From the NCBI RefSeq assembly GCF_001507555.1, contig NZ_LQBO01000001.1, positions 1,922,001 through 1,986,000 of the forward strand: a DNA stretch of 64,000 nt, read 5' to 3'. The notes beneath the pieces were generated by a model. That model ran no database searches. It had not been told where the DNA came from and was given only the letters and a program-made list of their open reading frames with translations. This document shows positions 1-8,747 of the stretch, in pieces. The position numbers and the translations under genes are program-made. Numbering within the stretch: position 1 is the first letter of the stretch; each line of letters starts with the position of its first letter. The DNA is from Thiomicrospira sp. XS5. Lineage in GTDB: Bacteria > Pseudomonadota > Gammaproteobacteria > Thiomicrospirales > Thiomicrospiraceae.

Positions 1-810
1 TTCGTCGTGGCTACTTTGCGTAGCTAATGGTTGCGTGGGTTCTTTAGCGACTCTTTCCGAGGCTGCCTGAGCGGTTTCCAATAGCTCATTCATACGAGGG
101 CGCCAATCGTTGACGATTAACGAAGAGCCTTGTTTGATTTTACAGGTACCCGCTTCAACACTGTCATCCGTTTGCAAACGCCATTTTTTCTGGTGCGCTT
201 GTTGGTATTTCTGGATGATATCCGCATCTTTTGGGTTTAGAATCACTTCCAATTGCACACCGTCGTCCGGCAGCTTACCAACCGCTTCCTGAACCACACC
301 GAGAATCCAGTCATGGCGAGATTGAATCTCTTCTCCGACTAAGGTTTTAGCCAAATCCAACGATAATTTGGCTAAAGACTCAAACACATCCTGTGCAACC
401 TGTTGATAAGGGTCGCTCATCGCCTCGACAAGCTTTTGCAGGGATTTTACTTGAACGGACAAGGCAGCATCCGCTTCTTTTTCGGCTTTTTCAAAGGCTT
501 CTTTGCGGCCTTTTTCCAGGCCTTCTTGATAGCCGGCTTCATACCCCTCTTTTTGGGCGGATTCGTAAGCTTCTTTTTTCAGTACGGAGGCGCGTCTCAG
601 AATCTCTGGACGAATTTCCTCTCGCAACTTTTCTTCGACATCGGAACGAAGCTTCTGTTCTTTTTCAGCTTCTTCCTTGGCCAAGTCCTGATATTGCCAT
701 GGCTTGATTTCCGGCGTTTCGACTTCATCAGCGCGCAATAACGTCGCCACCGGCAGCGCCTCTTCTTCCCCCGGAGCATCTTTAGTCAACGGGGTATCGT
801 CAATGGCCAT
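1..810 (-). CDS. fliH: FliH, flagellar export ATPase regulator (partial, runs off left edge)
   Basis: Reading the minus strand from an ATG at 808-810 gives 270 open codons to the window edge. The product starts MAIDDTPLTKD. It has a charged, Glu/Lys/Ala-rich coiled-coil stretch with FliH-type glycine spacing (GYEAGYQEGLEKGRKEA) and then a flagellar-assembly C-terminal domain. FliH binds the ATPase FliI in the cytoplasm, restrains its activity and docks it on the C-ring. The start directly follows the fliG TAA, so the two genes are translationally coupled in a fliE-F-G-H order. Most of the expected family length is present, so little is missing. Identity rests on domain character and operon position together. 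Confidence 0.9.
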   Translation of the reverse strand, partial: MAIDDTPLTKDAPGEEEALPVATLLRADEVETPEIKPWQYQDLAKEEAEKEQKLRSDVEEKLREEIRPEILRRASVLKKEAYESAQKEGYEAGYQEGLEKGRKEAFEKAEKEADAALSVQVKSLQKLVEAMSDPYQQVAQDVFESLAKLSLDLAKTLVGEEIQSRHDWILGVVQEAVGKLPDDGVQLEVILNPKDADIIQKYQQAHQKKWRLQTDDSVEAGTCKIKQGSSLIVNDWRPRMNELLETAQAASERVAKEPTQPLATQSSHDE

Positions 811-1830
811 TTAGACGAACTCCTCGCCACCACCCGGCATCATCACCTTCTCTTCGTCGGCCAGGCGGCGCACGGTTTGAATAATGGTTCTTTGCGCTTC
901 TTCGACATCGCTGAGCTTGACCGGCCCGGTCATTTCCAACTCTTCCCTCAGCATCTCGGCTTGACGCTTGGACATGTTCTCCAAGAACAATTCCACCATG
1001 GTTTGATCGGCCCCTTTAAGCGCAATTTTAAGCACATCGGTTGGAACTTCGCCCAGGATGGTTTGAATGCCTCTCGGTTCGATGCCACTGATGTCTTCGA
1101 AGACGAACATTTTGTCTTGAATGGCTTTACTGATGTCTTCGTGCTCAACCGCAATGTCATCCAACACACGGGAATCCACACCGCCACCGACTAAGTTCAA
1201 GATTTCCGCCGCACGTTTTTCACCACCGATAGTGGCCAACTTACCGCCTTCTCCATCACTGGATGCGTGTTCCAGCACTTCGTTCAAATCGAACAAGGCG
1301 CGCGGCTGAATCGTGGTCAAGGTGGCGATACGGTAAATAACTTCCGACTGGAAGCGCTCCGGAATACCCGCCAAAATTTCGGCAGATAAATCGGGTTCGA
1401 AATAGGACAGGACAATCGCCACGACCTGTGGGTGTTCATTGCGCAGCATATTGGAAATCGTCGACGGATGCATCCACTTCAGGGCTTCCAACCCTTTCAC
1501 TTGATCGCCCAGCATCGCGGCATCCATTAAGCCGCCGCCGCCTTCACCTAAAGCGTCCACCATCAAAGATTGGGCGTATTCGGTCGGGTTAATGCCCAAG
1601 GCATCTTCACCCAACTCGTCCATAAAGCTTTTCATCACCACATGGATATCAGAATGCGACACATCAGATACATCGGTCATGGCCGTACCGATCTGTTGCA
1701 CTTCACGCGGGTTTAGGTGCGACAAGACTTTGGAAGCCGTTTCTTTGCCCAACGCCAACAAAAGAATCGAGGTCTTTTCCAAACCGGTCAAATTGTCATC
1801 AGCAACTTCTTCGATTTCTGAATTCGCCAT
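811..1830 (-). CDS. fliG: FliG, flagellar motor switch protein
   Basis: 339 residues, the usual family length. FliG is the rotor protein of the C-ring; it links the MS-ring (FliF) to FliM and exchanges torque with the stator. The N-terminal FliF-binding domain is followed by the conserved EHPQ motif at residues 132-135 in the middle domain. The C-terminal armadillo domain holds alternating charged residues (around KGADQTMVELFLENMSKRQ) that contact MotA or PomA. The tail ends GGGEEFV. It lies one base after fliF and abuts fliH, in the operon driven from the sigma-54 promoter before fliE. Confidence 0.97.
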   Translation of the reverse strand: MANSEIEEVADDNLTGLEKTSILLLALGKETASKVLSHLNPREVQQIGTAMTDVSDVSHSDIHVVMKSFMDELGEDALGINPTEYAQSLMVDALGEGGGGLMDAAMLGDQVKGLEALKWMHPSTISNMLRNEHPQVVAIVLSYFEPDLSAEILAGIPERFQSEVIYRIATLTTIQPRALFDLNEVLEHASSDGEGGKLATIGGEKRAAEILNLVGGGVDSRVLDDIAVEHEDISKAIQDKMFVFEDISGIEPRGIQTILGEVPTDVLKIALKGADQTMVELFLENMSKRQAEMLREELEMTGPVKLSDVEEAQRTIIQTVRRLADEEKVMMPGGGEEFV

Positions 1831-1831
1831 A

Positions 1832-3517
1832 TTATTTTTCCTTCGTCATCCATTGCTTGATGATGTGAGCCGCCAGTTTTGGATCGGCCGACACAATGGC
1901 TTTGACTTTTTCGAGCATTTCTTTTTCTTTCTCGGAAGTTTCATCATCTTCTTCCGCTTTCTGCTCGACTTCTTCATTCATCTGTTCAAGCGCACGTGAA
2001 ATCTCGTCGGCGTTTTCAAGCTCTTCTTCTTCCTCCGGCACATCTTCCGGATAATCCACGACCGTTTCTTCGCGTTTCGACAGATCTCTTAACATCGGAC
2101 GAATCACGCCGAAGATAATAATCAAAACGGCCAGGCCTGCTAAGACTTGCTTCACCAGCGTCCAGAACCAAGGTTCTTCCCAAATTTCCGGTGACGCGAA
2201 ATCTTCTTGCTGTTCCTGAACAAAGGACGCATTGACAATGCTCAAGGTATCGCCACGGGCTTCATCCAAACCAACGGCATCACTGACCAACTGACGGTAA
2301 CGCGCCAACTCATCTTCGGTCAATGGCGTACGCTGCGTATCACCATTTTCGTCGAGCGTCAGCTTATCGTCCAATACAACGGCCACCGACAAGCGTCGAA
2401 TCGTTCCAACCGAGTTCTTAATATGGCTCACGGTACGATCCAACTCGTAATTCTTGGTGGTTTTTTCTTTGGAGTTTTTCAGATTCGGATCTTTTTCCGG
2501 CTCATACCCTTCTTCCGGCGCAATCCCAGCACGTGGCGGTTGATTGGTTAGAGCGCCAGGAATCCCCATCGGGCCTTCATTCCGGTTAATCTCTTTAATT
2601 TCCTGCTCAGAACGGATGGCTTCCGGGTCCGGTTCATAATTTTCACGCGTTTGCTCTTGTTGCGTAAAGTCCAGTTCCGCCGTGACCTGAGCGCGCACTT
2701 TGTGGTCTCCACCGGCCACAGGCGTCAACAAGCGCACAATTCGACGGGATAAGGTGTCTTCCACTTGACGGGTATAACCAAGCTGCTTCAAGCTGACATT
2801 CATAATGCCGGAATGGGAATCACTGGTCAGCAGATTCCCTTGCTGATCAACAACCGTTACCCCTTTCGGTTTCATATTCGGAATACTGGAAGAGACCAGA
2901 TAGACAATCGCATTGACTTGCTCTTCACTCAAGGAACGGCCCGGATAGAGTTTCACCGTCACCGAAGCGGTAGGTTCCTGCTGTTTACGGACAAACACCG
3001 AACGCTTCGGCATGCCCAACAACACGCGGGCCGATTTCACCGAATTGATCGTGGAAACCGACTTCGCCAATTCGCCTTCCAGGGCTCGCTGATACTGGGT
3101 GGTTTCTTTAAATTGAGAAATCCCGAACCCTTGGTCAATGTCCAGTAATTGATAACCGGTCGGCGCTTGTTTCGGATATCCCTGAGCCGCCAGTTTTAAA
3201 CGCAGCGAATGGACCACTTCATTCGGCACCAGAATGGCGCCGGAGTTTTCTTCAATCTTATAAGGGACATTTTCTTGATCTAAAGTCTGAATGACTTCAT
3301 TCATGTCTTTGGCATCCATGCTGCCAAAAAGAAGTGTGTAATGAGTGGATTGCGACCAAAGAATAATGCCGACCGCCAGTGCCACACTGGCCGCCAAGGC
3401 AATGACCAAACTCACTTGTTTCGCGACGGACAGCGAGGTGAGGTTTTTAAGGAGAGGGGAACCTTCCGACGCCTTCTGCGAACTTAAACTGGGATCAAGA
3501 GTAGGTTGTTCAGCCAT
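1832..3517 (-). CDS. fliF: FliF, MS-ring protein
   Basis: 561 residues, typical for FliF. It forms the inner-membrane MS-ring on which rod, export gate and C-ring are built. A first membrane segment lies near residues 33-53. A large periplasmic part follows, including the YscJ-like ring-building motif region (GYQLLDIDQGFGISQFKE). A second membrane segment lies near 452-473, before an acidic cytoplasmic tail that binds FliG. The periplasmic part has a long Pro/Glu/Lys-rich insertion around ALTNQPPRAGIAPEEGYEPEKD, usual in proteobacterial FliF. fliE lies 30 bp upstream. A near copy of the window-wide repeat (CCAGGCCTGC) sits at 2132-2141 in the second membrane segment. Confidence 0.97.
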   Translation of the reverse strand: MAEQPTLDPSLSSQKASEGSPLLKNLTSLSVAKQVSLVIALAASVALAVGIILWSQSTHYTLLFGSMDAKDMNEVIQTLDQENVPYKIEENSGAILVPNEVVHSLRLKLAAQGYPKQAPTGYQLLDIDQGFGISQFKETTQYQRALEGELAKSVSTINSVKSARVLLGMPKRSVFVRKQQEPTASVTVKLYPGRSLSEEQVNAIVYLVSSSIPNMKPKGVTVVDQQGNLLTSDSHSGIMNVSLKQLGYTRQVEDTLSRRIVRLLTPVAGGDHKVRAQVTAELDFTQQEQTRENYEPDPEAIRSEQEIKEINRNEGPMGIPGALTNQPPRAGIAPEEGYEPEKDPNLKNSKEKTTKNYELDRTVSHIKNSVGTIRRLSVAVVLDDKLTLDENGDTQRTPLTEDELARYRQLVSDAVGLDEARGDTLSIVNASFVQEQQEDFASPEIWEEPWFWTLVKQVLAGLAVLIIIFGVIRPMLRDLSKREETVVDYPEDVPEEEEELENADEISRALEQMNEEVEQKAEEDDETSEKEKEMLEKVKAIVSADPKLAAHIIKQWMTKEK

Positions 3518-3547
3518 CGAAAAAATAGTCTCTTGTTACAAATATGC

Positions 3548-3880
3548 TTAGATCGGCATGTTTTTAATATCTTTGTAAGCTTCAACCAGTTTGTTTCGAA
3601 CCTGCGTCATCGCTTGAAAAGATAAACTCGCCTTTTGCGCTTGAACCATTACTTCGGTCAGATCAACGTCTTCACCTTTCTCAAAAGCGGTTTTCATTGC
3701 GGAAGATTTATTCTGTTCTTCGGCAACCGAATTGACGGACTGCGACAGTAACTCGGCAAAATTCCCCGCCGCCTCGGCACCTTTTTCCGGTTGTTTAACC
3801 GGTTGCGACTGAGACGCGGCTTCCGCGGCTAGGGAACGCATTTGCAACATTAAACTTTGAGTGTCTACCGAATTAGTCAT
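3548..3880 (-). CDS. fliE: FliE, MS-ring/rod junction protein
   Basis: 110 residues, the normal FliE length. FliE is a small exported protein that joins the MS-ring to the proximal rod. The C-terminal half carries the family signature ([36 protein letters not shown]), broken here by no insertion. The N-terminal half is low-complexity. It is the first gene of fliE-F-G-H, about 70 bp below a sigma-54 promoter at 3963-3977. It points away from nothing else: the next gene upstream, flrC, ends at 4106 on the same strand. Confidence 0.95.
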   Translation of the reverse strand: MTNSVDTQSLMLQMRSLAAEAASQSQPVKQPEKGAEAAGNFAELLSQSVNSVAEEQNKSSAMKTAFEKGEDVDLTEVMVQAQKASLSFQAMTQVRNKLVEAYKDIKNMPI

Positions 3881-3962
3881 GATTTCGTTAAAACTCCATT
3901 AAATCGAGGACTTTCGATAAAAATCCAACCGATATTTTCATGATTCAATTATGACACAATGA

Positions 3963-3977
3963 GCAATTGATATGCCA
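3963..3977 (-). promoter_or_regulatory. Sigma-54 promoter of fliEFGH
   Basis: On the minus strand this reads TGGCAT, five bases, TTGC, matching the sigma-54 -24/-12 consensus (TGGCAY-N5-TTGC) exactly. It lies 83 bp upstream of the fliE ATG. The neighbouring FlrC/FlrA activators are the expected enhancer-binding partners. Confidence 0.85.
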
Positions 3978-4105
3978 AAAATGTGTCAAATAAATAACAC
4001 AACCTTCAATACTTTAACACGGGGGCCTCTAGAGGCGGACTGCCCTGTTCCCTTTACGACCGATTATGCCTGAACCACACGGCCAATGTAACATGTTTAA
4101 GCAAG

Positions 4106-5485
4106 CTATAAAACATCCAAGCCCTGCTCTTTAAACCTGGCCAACTTATAACGCAACGTACGCGGGCTAATATTCAAAGCTTCCGCGGTTTTTTGTCGGT
4201 GACCGTTATTGGCCTTGAGGGTCTCCAAAATGATCTGCACTTCGCGCTCTTTTAAATCCGTTGTGCTGGTCGGCACTTCAAGGCCAGCAGAGGTCGCCTC
4301 TAAAGCGTCCCCCGAACCATTCATACCAGACGCAACGGGCATCGGCGGCGTATCCATTTCAAAGGTGTCATCAAAAAGAATGTCTTGCTTCTGAATCGTC
4401 TCCCCCGACATCATGACCAACGCACGCTGAATCACGTTATCCAGTTCGCGAATATTGCCGGGCCATTGGAACTCGATCAATGCTTTCAAAGCCGGTGCCG
4501 ATAACATCGGTTCCACTCGGCTGCCGCCACAATGACGCTGTAAAAGTCGTTCCGCAATGGCTGCGATGTCTTTCGGGCGGCTTCGCAAGGGCGGAATCCG
4601 CATCGGAAAAACATTCAGCCGGTAAAACAAGTCTTCACGAAAGTCGCCATCTGCAATGGCCTGTTTCATATCAATATTGGACGCACTCAGGACACGAACG
4701 TCTAAGTTGATCATCTTCGAGCTACCGATACGTTCCACTTCGCGTTCTTGCAACACACGGAGCAACTTAGCTTGCAAATCCGGTTTCATTTCACCGATTT
4801 CATCCAAGAAAATGGTACCGCCCTGCGCTAATTCGAACTTACCTGGCATGGGCTTCAAAGCGCCAGTAAACGCCCCTTTTTCATAGCCAAACAAGGTGGC
4901 TTCCAACATATTTTCCGGAATGGCGGCACAGTTAATGGCGACAAATGGTTGTTTACTGCGATTGGAGTGGTTATGGATAAATCGGGCCAAGACTTCTTTA
5001 CCGGTACCGCTTTCACCGGTAATCAACACCGTAGCCTCACTTTCGGCGACTTTTTTAGCCATCGCTTTCAGTTGAATAGTGGTCGCATCCGCCACGACAA
5101 AATCTTCTTCTGCCGACGCATCCCGGTAAAAATAAGCACGCGCCTTTTCAACCAAAACATCCGCTTCAAACGGCTTCAAAATGTAATCGACCGCACCGGA
5201 TTTCATCGCGTCCACGGCCTGCTCAACGGTGCCATAGGCTGTCATCAACACAATCGGCAAATAGGGTTTAATGGCACGAATCCGCTTCATCAGTTCATAA
5301 CCATCCATACTGCCGTCCATGCGGATGTCGCTGAACACCATAGCGATTTCATCATCCAGCGCGACCAGCGCTTCTTCGGCAGAACTGACGGCCACTACCT
5401 CAAAATCATTCAACTCAAGCGTGTCAACCAAAGCTTCCTGTAATTTCAGGTCATCTTCCACCACAAGTATTTTCGCTAGAGTCAT
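4106..5485 (-). CDS. flrC: FlrC/FleR, sigma-54-dependent flagellar response regulator
   Basis: 459 residues. It activates sigma-54 flagellar middle genes after phosphorylation by FlrB. An N-terminal receiver (about 1-120) has the phospho-acceptor Asp in VFSDIRMDG and a conserved Lys in YILKPFE. The AAA+ domain has Walker A GESGTGKE, the sigma-54 contact loop GAFTGA, Walker B GTIFLDEIGE and an arginine-finger segment [12 protein letters not shown] Fis-type helix-turn-helix closes the protein (TAEALNISPRTLRYKL). The ATG overlaps the flrB stop in an ATGA junction, typical of a coupled kinase-regulator pair. Confidence 0.93.
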   Translation of the reverse strand: MTLAKILVVEDDLKLQEALVDTLELNDFEVVAVSSAEEALVALDDEIAMVFSDIRMDGSMDGYELMKRIRAIKPYLPIVLMTAYGTVEQAVDAMKSGAVDYILKPFEADVLVEKARAYFYRDASAEEDFVVADATTIQLKAMAKKVAESEATVLITGESGTGKEVLARFIHNHSNRSKQPFVAINCAAIPENMLEATLFGYEKGAFTGALKPMPGKFELAQGGTIFLDEIGEMKPDLQAKLLRVLQEREVERIGSSKMINLDVRVLSASNIDMKQAIADGDFREDLFYRLNVFPMRIPPLRSRPKDIAAIAERLLQRHCGGSRVEPMLSAPALKALIEFQWPGNIRELDNVIQRALVMMSGETIQKQDILFDDTFEMDTPPMPVASGMNGSGDALEATSAGLEVPTSTTDLKEREVQIILETLKANNGHRQKTAEALNISPRTLRYKLARFKEQGLDVL

Positions 5486-6666
5486 GCATCCTCTCCATTC
5501 TCTAATAACGGCAATCTCAGCCCAAAGACGGCGCCACGCCCTTTAATCGACTTGACCCAGGCTTCTCCATCATGCGCTTCGGCCACGGCTCGAACCACGG
5601 CCAACCCCAATCCTGTGCCTTGTGCTCGGCTAGTGAAAAAGGGTTCAAAAATTTTTTCGTTCATTTCTTCGCTCAAGCCCGGTCCATTATCCGCCACCGT
5701 GATATCGACTTGGTTGCGTTTTTCGTCCAACTCAACCGAAACATCTATTTCGGCGTGCTCGGAAACAATATCAATGGCATTACTCACCAGATTTTCCAGC
5801 GCGGTTAACAGCGCATCCTGATCCCCTAAAACCACCAGGCCTGGTGTTTTTTCACCAAACCGAATCAAGCTGTGCGACTGCTGAACTTTTGGCTCCACGG
5901 AGTGCTTAAGACCGTCTAAAAGCGCCTGAATCTGTACTTTTTGATCTTTAGCCTTACCGCCTTTTGCATACTGCAGCATGTCTTTTACCAAGGCTTCCAA
6001 GTGACGTAAGCTGGTTAAGGTTTTGGCCACAAACTTTTCACGCTTATCTTCACCTAACTGGGCGGATGACATTTGTGAAACGTACAAAAGTGCCGAGGCC
6101 AAAGGCGTGCGAACTTGATGCGCCAGCGACGCGGCCATTTCCCCCATCGAACTCAAACGCTGATGGCGACTCATATGTTGCTGCAAATCCCTCGCTGCCG
6201 TCACATCCTGAATCAGCAAAATTTTGCCATTTAAGTGGGTTCCATAATCTTGAGACAAACTCAACGGCGATTCCGACAACTGGTAATAATTTTGGGTGTG
6301 AGTAATCAACTCACCGGCGTCGTTGGCGATTAAAAACACATTACGCACCACCACTTCCCAGTTACGGTCAATGGCATCGGCTCCCAGAATGGTTTCAGCC
6401 GCCGGATTCATATCAATAATGCGATCATGTTCATCCAATACAATCACGCCGGCCGGCAGCAAGTTCAACAGCTGCTTAAGTCGCTCGCCAACACGATGTT
6501 TTTCGCGATTACTCTCATCCAACTTATACTGGAGGTCTTCAACCTCATGCTGCAAAGACTCATAAGCCAGAGTTAATTGCGAAGAGGTTTGATTGAACAG
6601 TTCAAATGCTTCTTCCAGCTCGGCTAAGCGCTTCTGTTCAACCGCGTTGTCCTTGGCTTCGTCCAC
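5482..6666 (-). CDS. flrB: FlrB/FleS, flagellar sensor histidine kinase
   Basis: 394 residues with no membrane segment, so a cytoplasmic kinase. An N-terminal coiled coil precedes a PAS domain (around GVIVLDEHDRIIDMNPAAE). The HisKA box with the phospho-accepting His (SLAHQVRTPLASALLY) follows, then the HATPase N-box (NLVSNAIDIVSE) and G-boxes (DNGPGLS, GTGLGLAVV). The start is GTG at 6664-6666, five bases after an AAGGG site; the flrA stop is 12 bp upstream. The partner is FlrC. An exact copy of the CCAGGCCTGG repeat lies in the linker at 5835-5844, where it encodes EKTPGL. Confidence 0.93.
   Translation of the reverse strand: MDEAKDNAVEQKRLAELEEAFELFNQTSSQLTLAYESLQHEVEDLQYKLDESNREKHRVGERLKQLLNLLPAGVIVLDEHDRIIDMNPAAETILGADAIDRNWEVVVRNVFLIANDAGELITHTQNYYQLSESPLSLSQDYGTHLNGKILLIQDVTAARDLQQHMSRHQRLSSMGEMAASLAHQVRTPLASALLYVSQMSSAQLGEDKREKFVAKTLTSLRHLEALVKDMLQYAKGGKAKDQKVQIQALLDGLKHSVEPKVQQSHSLIRFGEKTPGLVVLGDQDALLTALENLVSNAIDIVSEHAEIDVSVELDEKRNQVDITVADNGPGLSEEMNEKIFEPFFTSRAQGTGLGLAVVRAVAEAHDGEAWVKSIKGRGAVFGLRLPLLENGEDA
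5835..5844 (-). repeat. CCAGGCCTGG repeat copy inside flrB
   Basis: Exact 10-mer. On the coding strand the extended form is GAAAAAACACCAGGCCTGG, identical over 19 bases to the copies at 23563 and 33627. The local palindrome extends to 14 bp (5833-5846). Confidence 0.9.
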
Positions 6667-6678
6667 AAAGGGCCCTTA

Positions 6679-7800
6679 TCAGTTCAAGTTAAATTTGCGA
6701 ATTTTTTCAACGAGTGTTGTTCGATTGGTCTGTAACAATTTGGCGGCTTGCGACACGTTACCATCGGTCTGAACCAAGGCTTTTTGAATCAGCTGCACTT
6801 CCATTTCCACCAAATACGATTTTAAGTCCAACCCATCTTCCAAGTTAGGCGTTGCGCCGGAGGCCGACAACCCGTCGTCTCCCAAAGCCCCGTCTGAAGC
6901 ATCAACCAAACCGGACTCCATAACAATTTCAGTTTCCGAGACTTGCCCGGCTTGCGCATTGGCACCGGACTCTGCCGTTCCGGGTGTTAACTGCGAAGCG
7001 TCAATGCGAATCAAACTGGCATCTTCCGGCAATTCAATTTGATATTTCACCGGTAAATCATCGTATTCAACGCTTAAACCGGGAAAAAGGATGGATAAAC
7101 GTTCAGATAAGTTCCCCAACTCTCGCACATTACCCGGCCACGAATAATGCTGCAAGGCAATCATCGCTTTTTCCGACAATTTGGGAATCTCGCGCCCCGT
7201 TTCCTGGATCTTGTTAAACATGAAATCGAACAGATCCGGGATGTCTTCCGGGCGCTCTCTCAAGGAAGGCATTTCAATTGGAAAAACATTCAAGCGATAA
7301 AACAAGTCTTCGCGAAAGGTACCATCTGCAATATTATCTTCAAGGTTACGGTGCGTCGCCGCAATCACCCGCACGTCACACTCAAAACTTTTATTGCCGC
7401 CAACACGTTCATAAATTCGTTCCTGGAGAACGCGTAACAGCTTTACCTGCATCGGCAATGGCATATCGCCAATTTCGTCGAGAAAAATGCTTCCTTTTTC
7501 AGCCATTTCAAAGCGCCCTTTACGAGCGGTAATGGCTCCGGTAAAGGCCCCTTTTTCGTGGCCAAACAGCTCAGACTCCAGTAACTCTCCTGGAATGGCA
7601 CCGCAGTTGATTGGTATAAAGGCTTGATTGGAACGATTGGAAACGGAGTGTAAGGTTTGGGCGACAACTTCTTTACCGGTTCCCGACTCCCCGAGAATGA
7701 GGACAGTTGCATCTGTTTTGGCAACTTGTTGAATGAGTTTTTTGACTTGTTGCATGGCTGGTCCGTTACCAACCAAGGAGGATAAAAGTTCTTCTTTCAT
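6679..7800 (-). CDS. flrA: FlrA/FleQ-like sigma-54 master flagellar activator lacking its N-terminal domain
   Basis: 373 residues, against roughly 490 for FleQ/FlrA. The protein begins at the AAA+ domain ([17 protein letters not shown]), so the receiver-like FleQ domain is absent. An in-frame TAG directly precedes the ATG, so no longer start exists. AAA+ motifs are intact: Walker [15 protein letters not shown], Walker [22 protein letters not shown]. The C-terminal helix-turn-helix ends [12 protein letters not shown], very like FleQ (TTLVEKMRKYG). The FleQ c-di-GMP arginines appear replaced: LFRS is LLSS here, and VAR after Walker A is VAQ. It heads the flrA-B-C operon behind a sigma-70 promoter. 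Confidence 0.88.
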   Translation of the reverse strand: MKEELLSSLVGNGPAMQQVKKLIQQVAKTDATVLILGESGTGKEVVAQTLHSVSNRSNQAFIPINCGAIPGELLESELFGHEKGAFTGAITARKGRFEMAEKGSIFLDEIGDMPLPMQVKLLRVLQERIYERVGGNKSFECDVRVIAATHRNLEDNIADGTFREDLFYRLNVFPIEMPSLRERPEDIPDLFDFMFNKIQETGREIPKLSEKAMIALQHYSWPGNVRELGNLSERLSILFPGLSVEYDDLPVKYQIELPEDASLIRIDASQLTPGTAESGANAQAGQVSETEIVMESGLVDASDGALGDDGLSASGATPNLEDGLDLKSYLVEMEVQLIQKALVQTDGNVSQAAKLLQTNRTTLVEKIRKFNLN

Positions 7801-7833
7801 CTAGCCGCCATCTTATTTGGACATCTAGGCTTC

Positions 7834-7862
7834 TTTATATAAGTTTTTACCTAGGATGTCAA
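7834..7862 (-). promoter_or_regulatory. Sigma-70 promoter of flrABC
   Basis: On the minus strand, a perfect -35 TTGACA (7857-7862), a 17-bp spacer and -10 TATAAA (7834-7839) stand about 35 bp before the flrA ATG. This fits a top-of-hierarchy regulator made by the housekeeping polymerase. Confidence 0.8.
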
Positions 7863-7909
7863 AAATTTGGCATTCTTTTTGTCAAATAACAGCCAGATTC
7901 TTAAAAAAA

Positions 7910-8197
7910 CTATTTCAGATACTGTTTGACCGCCTGTTTTTGCTGTCTTCCTGATGAGACCTGCGACTCTAATTCGGTCATTCTATGCCGAATCAGGGAG
8001 CGAATTTCATCGACATCGTTCAAGAGTTGACGAATGCTTGTCCCTTCCGGTTCATCTTTTGACGAAGATTGAATAACATTATCAACTTGATGACTCCAAG
8101 CAGAGTGGCGCTCAATAAAAGCATCCCAATCGCCTTTTTGAGCCAAGTCGAGCAATAACTGTGATTCATGAAGACAATTTAAAAACGCGGGCGTCAT
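7910..8197 (-). CDS. FliT-like flagellar chaperone/hypothetical protein downstream of fliS
   Basis: About 95 residues from an ATG near 8197 (start MTPAFLNCLHESQ), about 10 bp after the fliS stop. A longer reading frame to 8284 exists but would overlap fliS by 77 bp and begin with unlikely basic residues, so the shorter start is chosen. The product is small, helical and charged, with a four-helix chaperone look. In many genomes the gene after fliS is fliT, the FliD chaperone and regulator, and size and position fit. I see no decisive motif, so the FliT assignment is by position. Confidence 0.6.
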   Translation of the reverse strand: MTPAFLNCLHESQLLLDLAQKGDWDAFIERHSAWSHQVDNVIQSSSKDEPEGTSIRQLLNDVDEIRSLIRHRMTELESQVSSGRQQKQAVKQYLK

Positions 8198-8207
8198 ATA
8201 AACCTCT

Positions 8208-8651
8208 TTATTTGGCTTTTTTAACCATCTCAATTTGAGATTGACTGGCCATTTTAAAGTTACTCGGCATCTGGTTCCAGGCATCTTTCAGTTCGCGTGC
8301 CAAGTCGGCCACTTCATCTAAGGTTTCAACTTGGTTTTGTGAACTGGCTTCCAGTAAACGGCGGTTCATATAAGAATACAGGGCTTCATAGTTTGTAGCC
8401 ACTTCCCCGCCATTTTCCATGTCCAAGTTCGAACGCAAAGACCCAATAATCATAATCGCTTTATTGAGCTTATTCGCTTTTAACTCAAAATCCTTTCGCT
8501 CCATCGCACCTTTGGCGAGAGCCAAGTTATCCAGAATCCCATCATACAACATGGCTACCAGCTTATGCGGGGTCGCGTCTTCCAACCCCGTTTGTACCGA
8601 TGTTTGCTGATATTGATCCAAAAACTTCTGTTTCATCATTGGATTCATCAT
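8208..8651 (-). CDS. fliS: FliS, flagellin export chaperone
   Basis: 147 residues. FliS binds the C-terminal helix of flagellin in the cytoplasm and prevents early polymerisation. Family signature segments are visible: YQQTSVQTGLEDATPHKLVAMLYDG near the N-terminus, then the I.GSLRSNLD and YSYMNRRLLEAS helices. The C-terminus has about 15 extra residues compared with enteric FliS. A tandem ATG ATG start follows an AAGGG site. It lies about 95 bp downstream of fliD, and the sigma-28 promoter before fliD probably serves it. Confidence 0.95.
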   Translation of the reverse strand: MMNPMMKQKFLDQYQQTSVQTGLEDATPHKLVAMLYDGILDNLALAKGAMERKDFELKANKLNKAIMIIGSLRSNLDMENGGEVATNYEALYSYMNRRLLEASSQNQVETLDEVADLARELKDAWNQMPSNFKMASQSQIEMVKKAK

Positions 8652-8747
8652 TATTTATTTTCCCTTGTTATTTCCCAGAGCTATCGTCATTGACGACCCC
8701 GTCGCGCCGCTTAAGCCTTAAAATGCTTAAACGGGGCTCAGCCTAAG

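Noticed and set aside
4025-4036. GCCTCTAGAGGC palindrome between flrC and fliE
   Set aside because: A single short palindrome with no T tract after it and no second copy; nothing supports a function.
7868-7882. Sigma-54-like TGGCAT, five bases, TTGT on the plus strand
   Set aside because: It points into the antisense of fliT-like/fliS with no gene downstream, lacks the GC of the -12 element, and overlaps the spacer region of a convincing opposite-strand promoter.
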